Source: CAXXOK01 sp001604115 (GTDB lineage Bacteria; Bacillota; Clostridia; Christensenellales; Aristaeellaceae). From it: 64,000 nucleotides of DNA. Below the pieces are notes generated by a model. The model was not told the DNA's origin. It worked only from the letters and a program-made list of their open reading frames with translations, and did not search any database. The stretch is from NCBI GenBank assembly GCA_034928535.1, contig JAYFOV010000005.1, positions 62,001-126,000 of the forward strand, written 5' to 3'. Position numbers and translations under genes: made by a program. This document shows, one piece after another, positions 26,040-33,840 of the stretch. Positions within the stretch are counted from its first letter, which is position 1, and every line of letters begins with the position of its first letter.

Positions 26040-26450
26040 GAAAACCGTTGATTTTCCATAAAAACATGGTCTTGTGTAAAAGTCCGGGTGGGGGTGCCCA
26101 CGCCGGCTCCTGCTTCGGCTGTGCAGCGCGGCAGGGTTTTTAACATGGTTCCATTTGCACATATCGGGTCGCAAAGGCTTTTGGGACAATCTCATCTGTG
26201 GTCAACCGCTACACGGCCTGCAAATTCAACCATCGCACTGCACGTTCTTTGCTTTGCTCGCTTCCCTCGCAAACCAGGCCATCAAGCATCCGGGTGTGGT
26301 TTGCGATGTGCGGGATCGGGTTTCAGTGCCGTCCAGCGTGGCGTTATGCCGTTTTGGCCACCCGCTTCTTTCCGGGGTTCACTCGTCTGGCGGGCTTCCT
26401 TCGCGTACACTCCGTACCTGTGAGGTGCTGACACTACTTAAAGCATACAT
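26040..26450. other. Gene-poor interval, nothing recognised
   Basis: About 400 bases between the iscR promoter and the tRNA terminator. No frame shows a known protein or a good ribosome site, and no structured RNA family was recognised. It may contain a degraded remnant. Confidence 0.5.
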
Positions 26451-26483
26451 AAAAACCGTCCCTGTGAAACAGGGACGGTTTTT
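26451..26483 (-). terminator. Terminator of the tRNA cluster
   Basis: Perfect 14-bp stem (26451-26464 with 26470-26483), loop of 5, with five T on the minus strand. It lies about 35 bases past tRNA-Cys. Confidence 0.88.
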
Positions 26484-26517
26484 ATGGGGGTGCCTGCCTT
26501 GCAAAGGCTAGCCAATT

Positions 26518-26592
26518 TGGAGGTGCCACCCGGATTTGAACCGGGGAATAAAGGTTTTGCAGACCTTCGCCTTACCGCTTGGCTATGGCACC
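26518..26592 (-). tRNA. tRNA-Cys (GCA)
   Basis: Complete cloverleaf with acceptor GGTGCCA/TGGCACC, anticodon GCA in loop TCTGCAAAA, discriminator U73 as expected for Cys, and encoded CCA. Last of five tRNA genes. Confidence 0.95.
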
Positions 26593-26597
26593 GTGTG

Positions 26598-26672
26598 TGG
26601 AGCGGTAGACGAGATTCGAACTCGCGACATCCACCTTGGCAAGGTGGCACTCTACCACTGAGCTACTACCGC
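26598..26672 (-). tRNA. tRNA-Gly (GCC)
   Basis: Acceptor GCGGTAG/CTACCGC, anticodon GCC in loop CTTGCCAAG, T-loop TTCGAAT, encoded CCA. Only 5 bases separate it from tRNA-Cys. Confidence 0.95.
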
Positions 26673-26678
26673 ACACAT

Positions 26679-26754
26679 TGGTGCCTTGGGGCGGAATCGA
26701 ACCACCGACACGGAGATTTTCAGTCTCCTGCTCTACCGACTGAGCTACCAAGGC
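26679..26754 (-). tRNA. tRNA-Phe (GAA)
   Basis: Acceptor GCCTTGG/CCAAGGC, anticodon GAA in loop CTGAAAA, discriminator A, encoded CCA. Confidence 0.95.
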
Positions 26755-26757
26755 AAA

Positions 26758-26834
26758 TGGCGACCGAGAAGGGGCTCGAACCCTCGACCTCCAGCGTGAC
26801 AGGCTGGCATTCTAACCAACTGAACTACTCGGCC
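26758..26834 (-). tRNA. tRNA-Asp (GTC)
   Basis: Acceptor GGCCGAG/CTCGGTC with one G-U pair, anticodon GTC in loop CTGTCAC, discriminator G as expected for Asp, encoded CCA. Confidence 0.95.
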
Positions 26835-26843
26835 ATATGAAAT

Positions 26844-26919
26844 TGGTGGGAACAACAGGGCTCGAACCTGTGACCCTCTGCTTGTAAGGCAGATGCTCTC
26901 CCAACTGAGCTATGCTCCC
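26844..26919 (-). tRNA. tRNA-Val (TAC)
   Basis: Acceptor GGGAGCA/TGTTCCC, anticodon TAC in loop CTTACAA, encoded CCA. First of the cluster Val-Asp-Phe-Gly-Cys, about 60 bases after the promoter. Confidence 0.95.
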
Positions 26920-26978
26920 TGGGCTTGCGAGCTCTGAAGCTCCGTGCCGTGTGTTGTCTCAACGCGGCGACGTGATAT

Positions 26979-27007
26979 ATCATAACCTCCTTTGGATGTT
27001 TTGTCAA
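26979..27007 (-). promoter_or_regulatory. Promoter of the tRNA cluster
   Basis: Minus strand TTGACA (27002-27007), 17-base spacer, TATGAT (26979-26984), a strong match as expected for stable RNA. Confidence 0.85.
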
Positions 27008-27082
27008 TAACCAAATTCGCGATTTCTAAAAAAACATTTGCCCCGCATGATCCCATAGTTTGCCAACCAGGTCGCACAACGG

Positions 27083-28285
27083 TCAGGGTTGCCCGCCTGC
27101 GCGCAAAGCCACAACAGCCTGCAGGATCTCCACAGCCATGGCCCTTTTTGTCATGAGCGGGAGCGCCGTTTCGCCTTGCGCAGTAATCAGTGTTGCAATG
27201 TTGGTATCCACACCAAACCCTGCGCCCGCCTGGGTCACATCGTTGGCTACGATCATATCCAGCCCTTTGCGCAGCCGCTTTTCACGCGCATGGGCAAGGG
27301 TGTCGTTGGTTTCCGCCGCAAAGCCTATCAGCGTTTGACCGGCCCGTTTCCGCTCTGCAACCGCTTTGGCTACGTCAGGGTTCTCTATCATGGTCAGGGT
27401 CAGCGGTTCGCCGCTCTGCTTTTTCAGCTTCTTGTCACTCACCTGTGCAAAGCGGTAATCCGCGGGCGCGGCAGCTTGAATGATCACATCCTGTGCACTG
27501 CACAGGCGCATCATTGCGTCCAGCAAGTCCGCAGTAGTCTCCACCGGCACCACCGACACACCCTCCGGCACCGGGAGCGCTGTAGGGCCGGACACCAGCG
27601 TGACAGCTGCGCCGCGTGCCGCCGCCTCCTCCGCAAGCGCATACCCCATCTTCCCAGAGGAGTGGTTACTCAGGTAACGCACCGGATCCAACGGCTCACG
27701 GGTGGGGCCGGCGGTCACCAGTACATGCAGGCCAGCCATGTCCTTCGCTTGCGCAAGGATCCGCACGGCTTCCGCCACGATCAAATCCGGCTCGCTCATG
27801 CGCCCAGCGCCCACATCACGGCACGCCAAAAGTCCACTGTCCGGCCCGATGCTGTGCACGCCACGGCCAAGCAGTGTTTGCAGATTTTGTTGTGTTACGG
27901 CAGCTTGCCACATAACGGTATTCATTGCAGGCGCCAAGAGCACCGGCGCAGTGGTGGCAAGCAGCGTGGTCGTGAGCATATCATCTGCAATGCCATGCGC
28001 CATCTTGGCGATCAGGTTGGCTGTCGCGGGCGCCACAATGATCAGATCGGCCTTCTGTGCAAGCGAGACGTGCCCCACTTCCCAGCTTTGTTCGCGCTTG
28101 AAGGTATCTCTGGTCACAGGATTGTGGCTGATGGTTTCAAACGTGAGCGGCGTGACAAACTCGGTCGCATGATCCGTCATGATCACATCTACATGCGCAC
28201 CAAGCTTGCCAAGGCGGGAGACGATCTCCACCGCCTTATAGGCCGCGATCCCGCCCGTGACCCCAACGACAATATTTGCTTTCAC
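27083..28285 (-). CDS. coaBC: Bifunctional CoaBC (phosphopantothenoylcysteine decarboxylase / synthase)
   Basis: 400 residues. The N-terminal flavin CoaC domain (IVVGVTGGIAAYKAVEIVSRL, catalytic His in the VGHVSLAQKADLIIVAPATANLIAK region, AMNTVMW, and the GLLACRDVGAGRM substrate flap) is followed from about residue 190 by CoaB (VLVTAGPTREPLDPVRYLSNHSSGKMG). It joins cysteine to 4'-phosphopantothenate using CTP, then decarboxylates the product, two steps of CoA synthesis. It starts directly after the rpoZ stop and ends the yicC-remA-gmk-rpoZ-coaBC series, a common Bacillota order. Confidence 0.95.
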   Translation of the reverse strand: MKANIVVGVTGGIAAYKAVEIVSRLGKLGAHVDVIMTDHATEFVTPLTFETISHNPVTRDTFKREQSWEVGHVSLAQKADLIIVAPATANLIAKMAHGIADDMLTTTLLATTAPVLLAPAMNTVMWQAAVTQQNLQTLLGRGVHSIGPDSGLLACRDVGAGRMSEPDLIVAEAVRILAQAKDMAGLHVLVTAGPTREPLDPVRYLSNHSSGKMGYALAEEAAARGAAVTLVSGPTALPVPEGVSVVPVETTADLLDAMMRLCSAQDVIIQAAAPADYRFAQVSDKKLKKQSGEPLTLTMIENPDVAKAVAERKRAGQTLIGFAAETNDTLAHAREKRLRKGLDMIVANDVTQAGAGFGVDTNIATLITAQGETALPLMTKRAMAVEILQAVVALRAGGQP

Positions 28286-28498
28286 TTAGTCCTCCAGGTC
28301 TGGGTTACGGGCATAATTCAGCAACCCGCGGTTGATCTCCTCCACCGCCACTTTGAGCGGCTTCATTTCCTTGGCATCAATCAGCGGCTGCGAGCCTTGC
28401 ACCAGTTGGCGTGCGCGTTTGCTCGCCTCCACAACCAGAGTGTAACGGCAATCCACTTTTTCCGAAAGTTCGACAATGCTGGGGTTTACGATGGACAT
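28286..28498 (-). CDS. rpoZ: RNA polymerase omega subunit
   Basis: 70 residues, including YTLVVEASKRARQLVQG, the conserved helix that clamps the beta-prime C-terminus, and IDAKEMKPLKVAVEEINRG. Length is normal for Bacillota. It lies 15 bases after gmk and touches coaBC, as in many Clostridia. Confidence 0.95.
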   Translation of the reverse strand: MSIVNPSIVELSEKVDCRYTLVVEASKRARQLVQGSQPLIDAKEMKPLKVAVEEINRGLLNYARNPDLED

Positions 28499-28513
28499 AC
28501 TTCAGGTTCCTCC

Positions 28514-29125
28514 TCAGTCTTCTAGGATGGTTGGGCAGAAACGGGTCGTGCGCTGTTTTTCGGCATTGACGATGCTTTGCAGCTGGAAGTACGCCAGTTC
28601 CAGATCGTCATTGATCACAGCATATTGATACTTGTCAATATTGAGCACTTCACGGCGCGCGTTGCGCAGGCGGCGCTCAATTTCGACAGGGTCGTCGGTG
28701 TTGCGGGTGTGCAGCCGCACGCGCAGGGCATTGAAGCTTGGGGGAAGGATGAACACGCTCACATAGTCCGCGACACGATTCATCACGCTGATGGCGCCCT
28801 GCGGGTCAATGTCCAGCAGCACGTTTTTACCGGCCGACAGCTGCGTTTCCACCTCGCGCTTGAGCGTACCGTAGCGGTGTGCATGCACGGTGGCATGCTC
28901 CAAAAACTCGTCCTCAGCCAGCAACCGGTCATACGCTGCATCGTCGATAAAATGGTAGTGTATGCCGTCGATCTCGCCCGTTCTGGGTGCGCGCGTGGTA
29001 ACACTGCACGAGAAACGGATGCTCGGGTCGTTTTCCATCAATTTTTTGACCAACGTCCCCTTGCCCGTACCCGACGGTCCAGAAATGATGAGTAGCATAC
29101 CCTTCCGTTTGACGATCACACCCAT
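28514..29125 (-). CDS. gmk: Guanylate kinase
   Basis: 203 residues from ATG at 29125 (aaggaga 7 bases upstream). The P-loop GPSGTGKG (16-23), the GMP-binding TTRAPRTGEIDGIHYHF and the lid region NTDDPVEIERRLRNAR are all present. It phosphorylates GMP to GDP. It starts one base after the remA stop, so the genes are coupled. Confidence 0.95.
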   Translation of the reverse strand: MGVIVKRKGMLLIISGPSGTGKGTLVKKLMENDPSIRFSCSVTTRAPRTGEIDGIHYHFIDDAAYDRLLAEDEFLEHATVHAHRYGTLKREVETQLSAGKNVLLDIDPQGAISVMNRVADYVSVFILPPSFNALRVRLHTRNTDDPVEIERRLRNARREVLNIDKYQYAVINDDLELAYFQLQSIVNAEKQRTTRFCPTILED

Positions 29126-29126
29126 G

Positions 29127-29396
29127 CTATATCTCCTTCTCTTCCAGTGGTACGGCTGCCTCGCGCCCACCTACGCGGCTGGCGACGGTTTCCGGCTGGA
29201 TGGCGGAGAGCACCACATGGTCGCTGTCGGTGACAATCACCGCGCGGGTGCGCCGGCCTTGCGTCGCATCCACGATGCGCCGCGTATCGCGCGCCTCTTG
29301 CACCAAACGCTTGACTGGCGCGCTGTCCGGGCTGACGACCGCGACGATCCGCTCCGCCGCGAGCATATTGCCAAACCCGATGTTGATGAGCCGCAT
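29127..29396 (-). CDS. remA: DUF370 / RemA-type DNA-binding protein
   Basis: 89 residues from ATG at 29396 (gggagg 6 bases upstream), beginning MRLINIGFGNMLAAERIVAVVSP. RemA of Bacillus activates biofilm matrix genes and osmoprotection, forming rings that bind DNA. The gene occupies its usual place between yicC and gmk, overlapping the last bases of neither but starting 14 bases after yicC ends. A role in matrix control fits the surface-protein locus nearby, but that link is only conjecture. Confidence 0.9.
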   Translation of the reverse strand: MRLINIGFGNMLAAERIVAVVSPDSAPVKRLVQEARDTRRIVDATQGRRTRAVIVTDSDHVVLSAIQPETVASRVGGREAAVPLEEKEI

Positions 29397-29409
29397 GTGC
29401 TGCCTCCCG

Positions 29410-30288
29410 TCACACGATATTTTGTGCTTGTTCACGCAGTTTTTCCAGTAGGCATTTGATTTCTACCACGCACTGGGCGATGGAAGCATCCGCCGCCTTG
29501 GAGCCGATGGTATTGGCTTCCCGGTTCATCTCCTGCAAAAGAAAATCCATGCGCCGCCCTACTTCGCCGTCATCCTGAACGCAATGGCGTAACTGGGTGA
29601 TATGGCTGCGGAGCCGGGACAGTTCCTCATCGATCGCACACTTGTCTGCCAACAGCGCCACTTCCTGGGTAATTCGCTGTGGATCCACGCCTTGCGCCTG
29701 CCACTCGGCCAGCCGCGCACTAAGCCGCTCACGGTATTGCGTCGGCACTTCCGGCGCGCGCTGTTCCACCTGCGCGACCAAAGCGGCCACTGCATCCAGG
29801 TTTGTGCTCAAATCTGTTTGGAGGGCGAACCCTTCCTGACTGCGCATGGCGCAGAGGGCTTCGCAGGCCGCCGTACAGGCTTCCTGGGCAAGCGCTGCCA
29901 CAGCGTCTGCATCCTCATCGGCTTGGGTTACGGTGAGCGCGCCGCACATATGCACCAGGTCACTCAGCGTAGGCGGTTCCAGCCCAAGTTCCTTGGCCGC
30001 GGCCTGCGTTTCCTGCGCACAGCGCGCCAGCAGCGCATGGTCGATCCCGATGGTGGCAGCATCCGGTCTGGTGTTCTGGTATGTGACCGTCACATCGACA
30101 TGCCCGCGTTTCACCCTGCCTTCGTTGAGTTGGGCACGGAGCGTATCCTCCAAAAACTGCAACTGCTTTGGCAAGCGAAAGCTGATGTCCAGATAGCGAT
30201 GGTTCACAGACTTGAGCTCAACCAGCAAATCGCGTCCATCTCGGCTCGCGCGCCCGCGCCCATAGCCTGTCATGCTCTCAAGCGCCAT
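29410..30288 (-). CDS. yicC: YicC family endoribonuclease-like protein
   Basis: 292 residues from ATG at 30288 (ggagg 8 bases upstream), beginning MALESMTGYGRG. It has the typical LVELKSVNHRYLDISFRLP near the N-terminus and the C-terminal QEMNREANTIGSKAADASIAQCVVEIKCLLEKLREQAQNIV that contains the active-site acidic residues. YicC of E. coli is an RNase. It opens the yicC-remA-gmk-rpoZ-coaBC operon. Confidence 0.93.
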   Translation of the reverse strand: MALESMTGYGRGRASRDGRDLLVELKSVNHRYLDISFRLPKQLQFLEDTLRAQLNEGRVKRGHVDVTVTYQNTRPDAATIGIDHALLARCAQETQAAAKELGLEPPTLSDLVHMCGALTVTQADEDADAVAALAQEACTAACEALCAMRSQEGFALQTDLSTNLDAVAALVAQVEQRAPEVPTQYRERLSARLAEWQAQGVDPQRITQEVALLADKCAIDEELSRLRSHITQLRHCVQDDGEVGRRMDFLLQEMNREANTIGSKAADASIAQCVVEIKCLLEKLREQAQNIV

Positions 30289-30325
30289 CCGTTCAGCCTC
30301 CAATCCTCCAATGAGGTTAACTTTA

Positions 30326-30354
30326 ATTTTACCACATCACGTCTGGTTTGAAAA
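30326..30354 (-). promoter_or_regulatory. Candidate promoter of yicC-remA-gmk-rpoZ-coaBC
   Basis: Minus strand TTTTCA (30349-30354), 17-base spacer, TAAAAT (30326-30331), about 38 bases before the start codon. Confidence 0.55.
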
Positions 30355-30416
30355 GCCATGTTCTCCATTTGGGCTTTCCGGCTCAAAATTGGGTGATTAG
30401 GGGATCCCTCTCCTGC

Positions 30417-30968
30417 TTAATCTCTGCCAAACCCATTGAACCAGGCACGTTGGGCAAAGGGCTGCTTGCGCACACGGCGGGTCGCTTCCTCCGCGATGCC
30501 GATGGGCAAATAGCAAACCAATTCATACTCCGGCGGCACGCCCAACAGATCGGCCATCTTTCGGCCAAGCCGATCCACATCGGTAATGTGCCCTTCCACC
30601 CAACAGCTTTGGTACCCCAGCGCCACCGCTGCCAGCAACATGTTCTGGATGGCTGCCGAATAGTCCTGTACAAAATACGTACGGTCGCGGTAGGCAATGA
30701 TGCGGCGGGTGAGCACGCATATCATCGCCGGGGATGTGCTGCCAACCGGCGCGTGTTTCTTCTCCCCATCACCCTCGATGGCTGTATAAAGCTGTCGTAC
30801 CAGCCCGGGATCGTCCACGGCGATCAGGCTTGTCGTCTGCTTGTTGCAGCCGGAAGGTGCATCCAGCCCGGCCTCCAAAATGGCCTTCAGGTGTTCCCGT
30901 GGCACCGGCGTTTGCCGATAGGTGCCCCTGTAGCTTGTACGGCTGAGAATCATTTCCATTCCATCCAT
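30417..30968 (-). CDS. Nitroreductase-family flavoprotein
   Basis: 183 residues. The N-terminal SRTSYRGTYRQTPVPREHLKAILEAGLDAPSGCNKQ is the FMN-binding opening of the nitroreductase family (RxSxRxF-like pattern), and IQNMLLAAVALGYQSCWVEG is its standard later segment. It probably uses FMN and NAD(P)H; the substrate is not known. The ATG at 30968 has a G-rich ribosome site. It is last in the likely sortase, ACT-MBL and nitroreductase transcript, 46 bases after the previous stop. There is no obvious functional tie to the sortase. Confidence 0.85.
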   Translation of the reverse strand: MDGMEMILSRTSYRGTYRQTPVPREHLKAILEAGLDAPSGCNKQTTSLIAVDDPGLVRQLYTAIEGDGEKKHAPVGSTSPAMICVLTRRIIAYRDRTYFVQDYSAAIQNMLLAAVALGYQSCWVEGHITDVDRLGRKMADLLGVPPEYELVCYLPIGIAEEATRRVRKQPFAQRAWFNGFGRD

Positions 30969-31014
30969 ACGGATGCCCCCCCTGTTGTGAATTTGTACCT
31001 TAGTTCATGCGGGT

Positions 31015-32454
31015 TCACCCATGATGAACCCGGTAATCTTTTTTCATCCCGTGTGCGCCAAAAACCCGCCATTCCCCTACGCCAAGACGCTGGAACACGG
31101 CCTTGCGCTCCTGCGCAGCCAGCTCCGCATCGCTATCCACCGAGGTCATGAGGATGGGCGCATATTGGTTATAGGCCGTTTGCTCCGCGGTCATTTCCTT
31201 GAGGTTCACATACACATCGCCGGTAAAGGCAAGCTTATGAGTGTAATCGATCAGCACCAGCTCGCCGGGCAAGTGCCCGCCCTGCCCTTCATACACTTCA
31301 AACTGCAGGTCCCCAAAAGTGTAGTTGCCCACGCAGCTCAACGGCTCGGACTGTGGCGCAGTGTCGCCGCACATCACGCGGATCCGTTCTGGCGGCATAG
31401 GCCTGTAGCCGGTCAGCAGTTTGCATATGCGGATATATGGACGGTGCAGCGGATTTTGCTCGCGGTATCCGTCCTGGCCGGCATTCTCTTTGCAGATGCA
31501 GTCGGCACTTTTGGCGCTCATATCCACTCGGTCAAACAGGTTCAAAAACCCACAATGATCTACATCTGCATGGGTGATGAGGGCATGCTTGTCCATGGCA
31601 TCAAATCCCGGCAGCAATCTGCGGAAAATGCTCAGCATCTCCGTTTCATAGCAGGCATATCCGGTATCGATGAACAGGGTTTGATCCCCGCTTTGCACAA
31701 TGGCTGTGTTGCTGCCGCACGGCGGTTCAATGAGCGTGACGCGCGTCTGTGCAGTGATGGTGTGGGTGGAAATGCGCGGCGAAAACGCGTTTCCACGGTA
31801 GCGCACCAACAGATCGGCAAAGCGGCTGATGCTTTCAAAGGTACGGTAAGGCGACAAGCCTTGCCCATCCAGCACCTGCATGGCAAGATTGACATGGATG
31901 ATGAGCTCCTGCCGCGTGGCGTCATCCAGTCCCATGCGGCGCGTAAGGCCGTTGGCGTAGCTGTGGTAAAAAATACTGTTATCATAGTTCTGCTGTGTAT
32001 GGTTATAATCAATCACCTTGACCTGGCATAATTGCTCCGCCTGTGAGAGAAACTCAGCCACCTTGCGTTGGTCATCCACAAAAAGACCCATCTTGAAGGC
32101 TTGCTGCTCCGTCCCGTTTTCCTGACTGCTCATGTAGGAAATATTGAAGTTAAATGTCTGGATCAATTCCAGCACTTTTGTGATGCTCCCAGGCACGTCT
32201 GCAAGCTGAAAAGAAAGCAGCAGCACGCTTTGCTCCTGCCCATCGCTTTGCAGGTAACCAATGTGCTCCAGAGCAATGACGGCTTGCTCATGCTGGCCTG
32301 GCGAGCCCTCTGCTTCAATGAACAGGGTGTGCATATCCACCGCCTTGTTGTAGCTGACCCGCGTGATGTTCAGACCCAGCGCCGCAAACTGTCGGCTCGC
32401 CGCCAGAAACGCGCCCACATGATCCGGCATGGTTGTCACATATGTCTTTTTCAA
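31015..32454 (-). CDS. Two-ACT-domain metallo-beta-lactamase-fold protein
   Basis: 479 residues from a TTG (aggggt upstream). Residues 1 to about 75 and 80-150 look like two ACT domains (TTMPDHVGAFLAASRQFAALG, then FQLADVPGSITKVLELIQTF). ACT domains usually bind amino acids. From about 235 to the end is an MBL fold: NTAIVQSGDQTLFIDTGYA, the metal loop THADVDHCG where the second His of HxHxDH is Asp, the GGHLPG histidine, FTGDVY, and a final His in FGAHG. It could be a ligand-controlled hydrolase. It lies 64 bases downstream of the sortase. The stretch between the two (about 150-230) is helical and unassigned. Confidence 0.7.
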   Translation of the reverse strand: MKKTYVTTMPDHVGAFLAASRQFAALGLNITRVSYNKAVDMHTLFIEAEGSPGQHEQAVIALEHIGYLQSDGQEQSVLLLSFQLADVPGSITKVLELIQTFNFNISYMSSQENGTEQQAFKMGLFVDDQRKVAEFLSQAEQLCQVKVIDYNHTQQNYDNSIFYHSYANGLTRRMGLDDATRQELIIHVNLAMQVLDGQGLSPYRTFESISRFADLLVRYRGNAFSPRISTHTITAQTRVTLIEPPCGSNTAIVQSGDQTLFIDTGYACYETEMLSIFRRLLPGFDAMDKHALITHADVDHCGFLNLFDRVDMSAKSADCICKENAGQDGYREQNPLHRPYIRICKLLTGYRPMPPERIRVMCGDTAPQSEPLSCVGNYTFGDLQFEVYEGQGGHLPGELVLIDYTHKLAFTGDVYVNLKEMTAEQTAYNQYAPILMTSVDSDAELAAQERKAVFQRLGVGEWRVFGAHGMKKDYRVHHG

Positions 32455-32518
32455 ATGTACCCCTGCTTTGCGTTTTTTGATTGGTATACCCTCGGGTTAG
32501 AGATGTGAAACCATCGCT

Positions 32519-33484
32519 TCACGGGGAAGCGGACTCAAGTGGTGGAGCGGCCTTGCGCGCCATGACCACCAAGCGATCCACGCTGTCCAGGCGCTGGCAC
32601 GTGCTCAAAGTCAGGATGCCGTCGCCTACACGCACCTCGCCCCAATGCAGGCGCGCATACTGTTCAAGATAGCGGTTCAGTCGATCCACCTCATCCTGGC
32701 TGCGGGTGTCGAACATGCGATAGCAATACATGCTGCTCGCACTCATGGGTGCCAGTTCCAGCTGCAGCACGGCAAATACCTCGTAGGCGCCGCGCTCCTG
32801 CAAGGTATCAAAATTGATTACAGGATGCTGCTCGGCAAAATCCTTGTCCAGATATTGCAACAGCTGCGCGAACATTTGTCCGGAGCGCATATTGTGCGCA
32901 TATAGGATCCGGTTTTGCGTGATGGAATCGTTATCGCAACGCGCATCCAAAAACGGCAGCCCGGCAAAAGAATATCGCCCGTCAAAATCTCGGTGCAAAT
33001 AGCGTTGAGGCTCCTGCGGGGTGTGCATGACAGGGTAATCGACCACCGTGCCCTCAATTCGGATCCAGCCGAACATATCGCTGTTGACGGCGGCAAAGGC
33101 CCGGTAGGTAGCTAGTAACGGATCCATCTTGTCCTGCAAGGTACTGATGGTTTGCCCAGCTGCTGCCTGTTCCAGCGCGTGCTCGCCTCCGTTGGTTACG
33201 GCCGACAATACTTCGGGCTTGGCTGCATCGTCCGTGTTATCCGAAAAGCCTGAATCCTTTAGCGGCAAGGCTGAATCCGTGTCACTAGTAGCCACGTCAG
33301 CCGCTTCAGGGGTTACCGCTATACGGGCGCGTGCCGCATCCAGCTGTTGGCTCATCATCCTGATTTCCTGCTCGCCGGTGAATGCGGTCAGGGCATATAT
33401 GCCTAGCCATGCGCCAGTTCCCAAAAACAGACACAGAAAGAACCACCAGAGCACTCGCCGTATCCGATTGCCTTGTCTGACCAT
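32519..33484 (-). CDS. srtB: Class B sortase
   Basis: 321 residues from ATG at 33484 (gggagagg about 8 bases upstream). A basic N-terminus and one membrane anchor (about residues 10-32) lead to an extracellular stalk of about 100 residues, then a sortase domain: NSDMFGWIRIEGTVVDYPVM, the catalytic His in LYAHNMRSGQMF, the catalytic Cys in LTLSTC and the Arg in RLVVMARK. The GWI.I.GT.VDYPVM and extra helix after YAHNM are class B features. It cuts a sorting motif and joins the protein to the cell wall. It is transcribed away from the giant IPETG-ended protein, its likely client. Confidence 0.9.
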   Translation of the reverse strand: MVRQGNRIRRVLWWFFLCLFLGTGAWLGIYALTAFTGEQEIRMMSQQLDAARARIAVTPEAADVATSDTDSALPLKDSGFSDNTDDAAKPEVLSAVTNGGEHALEQAAAGQTISTLQDKMDPLLATYRAFAAVNSDMFGWIRIEGTVVDYPVMHTPQEPQRYLHRDFDGRYSFAGLPFLDARCDNDSITQNRILYAHNMRSGQMFAQLLQYLDKDFAEQHPVINFDTLQERGAYEVFAVLQLELAPMSASSMYCYRMFDTRSQDEVDRLNRYLEQYARLHWGEVRVGDGILTLSTCQRLDSVDRLVVMARKAAPPLESASP

Positions 33485-33513
33485 GCCTTGACCTCTCCCG
33501 ACCATTTTAGCTC

Positions 33514-33541
33514 ATTATACCACAATCCAATCAGATCGCAA
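33514..33541 (-). promoter_or_regulatory. Promoter of the sortase transcript
   Basis: Minus strand TTGCGA (33536-33541), 16-base spacer, TATAAT (33514-33519), about 30 bases before the sortase start. Confidence 0.75.
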
Positions 33542-33689
33542 AACCGAAGGCGTCATCCCGCGCGCTGTGCCCAAGCTCTCGCCATGCTTGTGCCTATCAA
33601 GCCCACATAAAGTAGAGCTTCGCTGTTTTGCCTTCAACGCCAGGGTGTTGCATCTGTTTTATATATTTTATGTTTTTCAGAATCAATAA

Positions 33690-33718
33690 TTGTTTTCTCT
33701 TCATTATTATGATATTAT
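33690..33718 (+). promoter_or_regulatory. Candidate promoter of the giant surface protein
   Basis: TTGTTT (33690-33695), 17-base spacer, TATTAT (33713-33718), in an unusually A/T-rich stretch (about 33640-33800) unlike the rest of the window. It would give a leader of about 115 bases. Confidence 0.45.
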
Positions 33719-33840
33719 GATACCCGTAAATTTCCATATTTTGGTTACATTTTTGTCGATATTCGTTGTATATAGGCAAAATGCATGTAACCTTTCAGGT
33801 TCTCTTCATCGTAAAAACAATCAGCAAGGCGGTAGGTTAT

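Noticed and set aside
26040..26450. RNase P RNA, tmRNA or SRP RNA near the tRNA genes
   Set aside because: None of the conserved core sequences of these RNAs was seen on either strand.
27089..28525. A 478-codon open frame on the plus strand
   Set aside because: Antisense to coaBC and rpoZ, which are certain.
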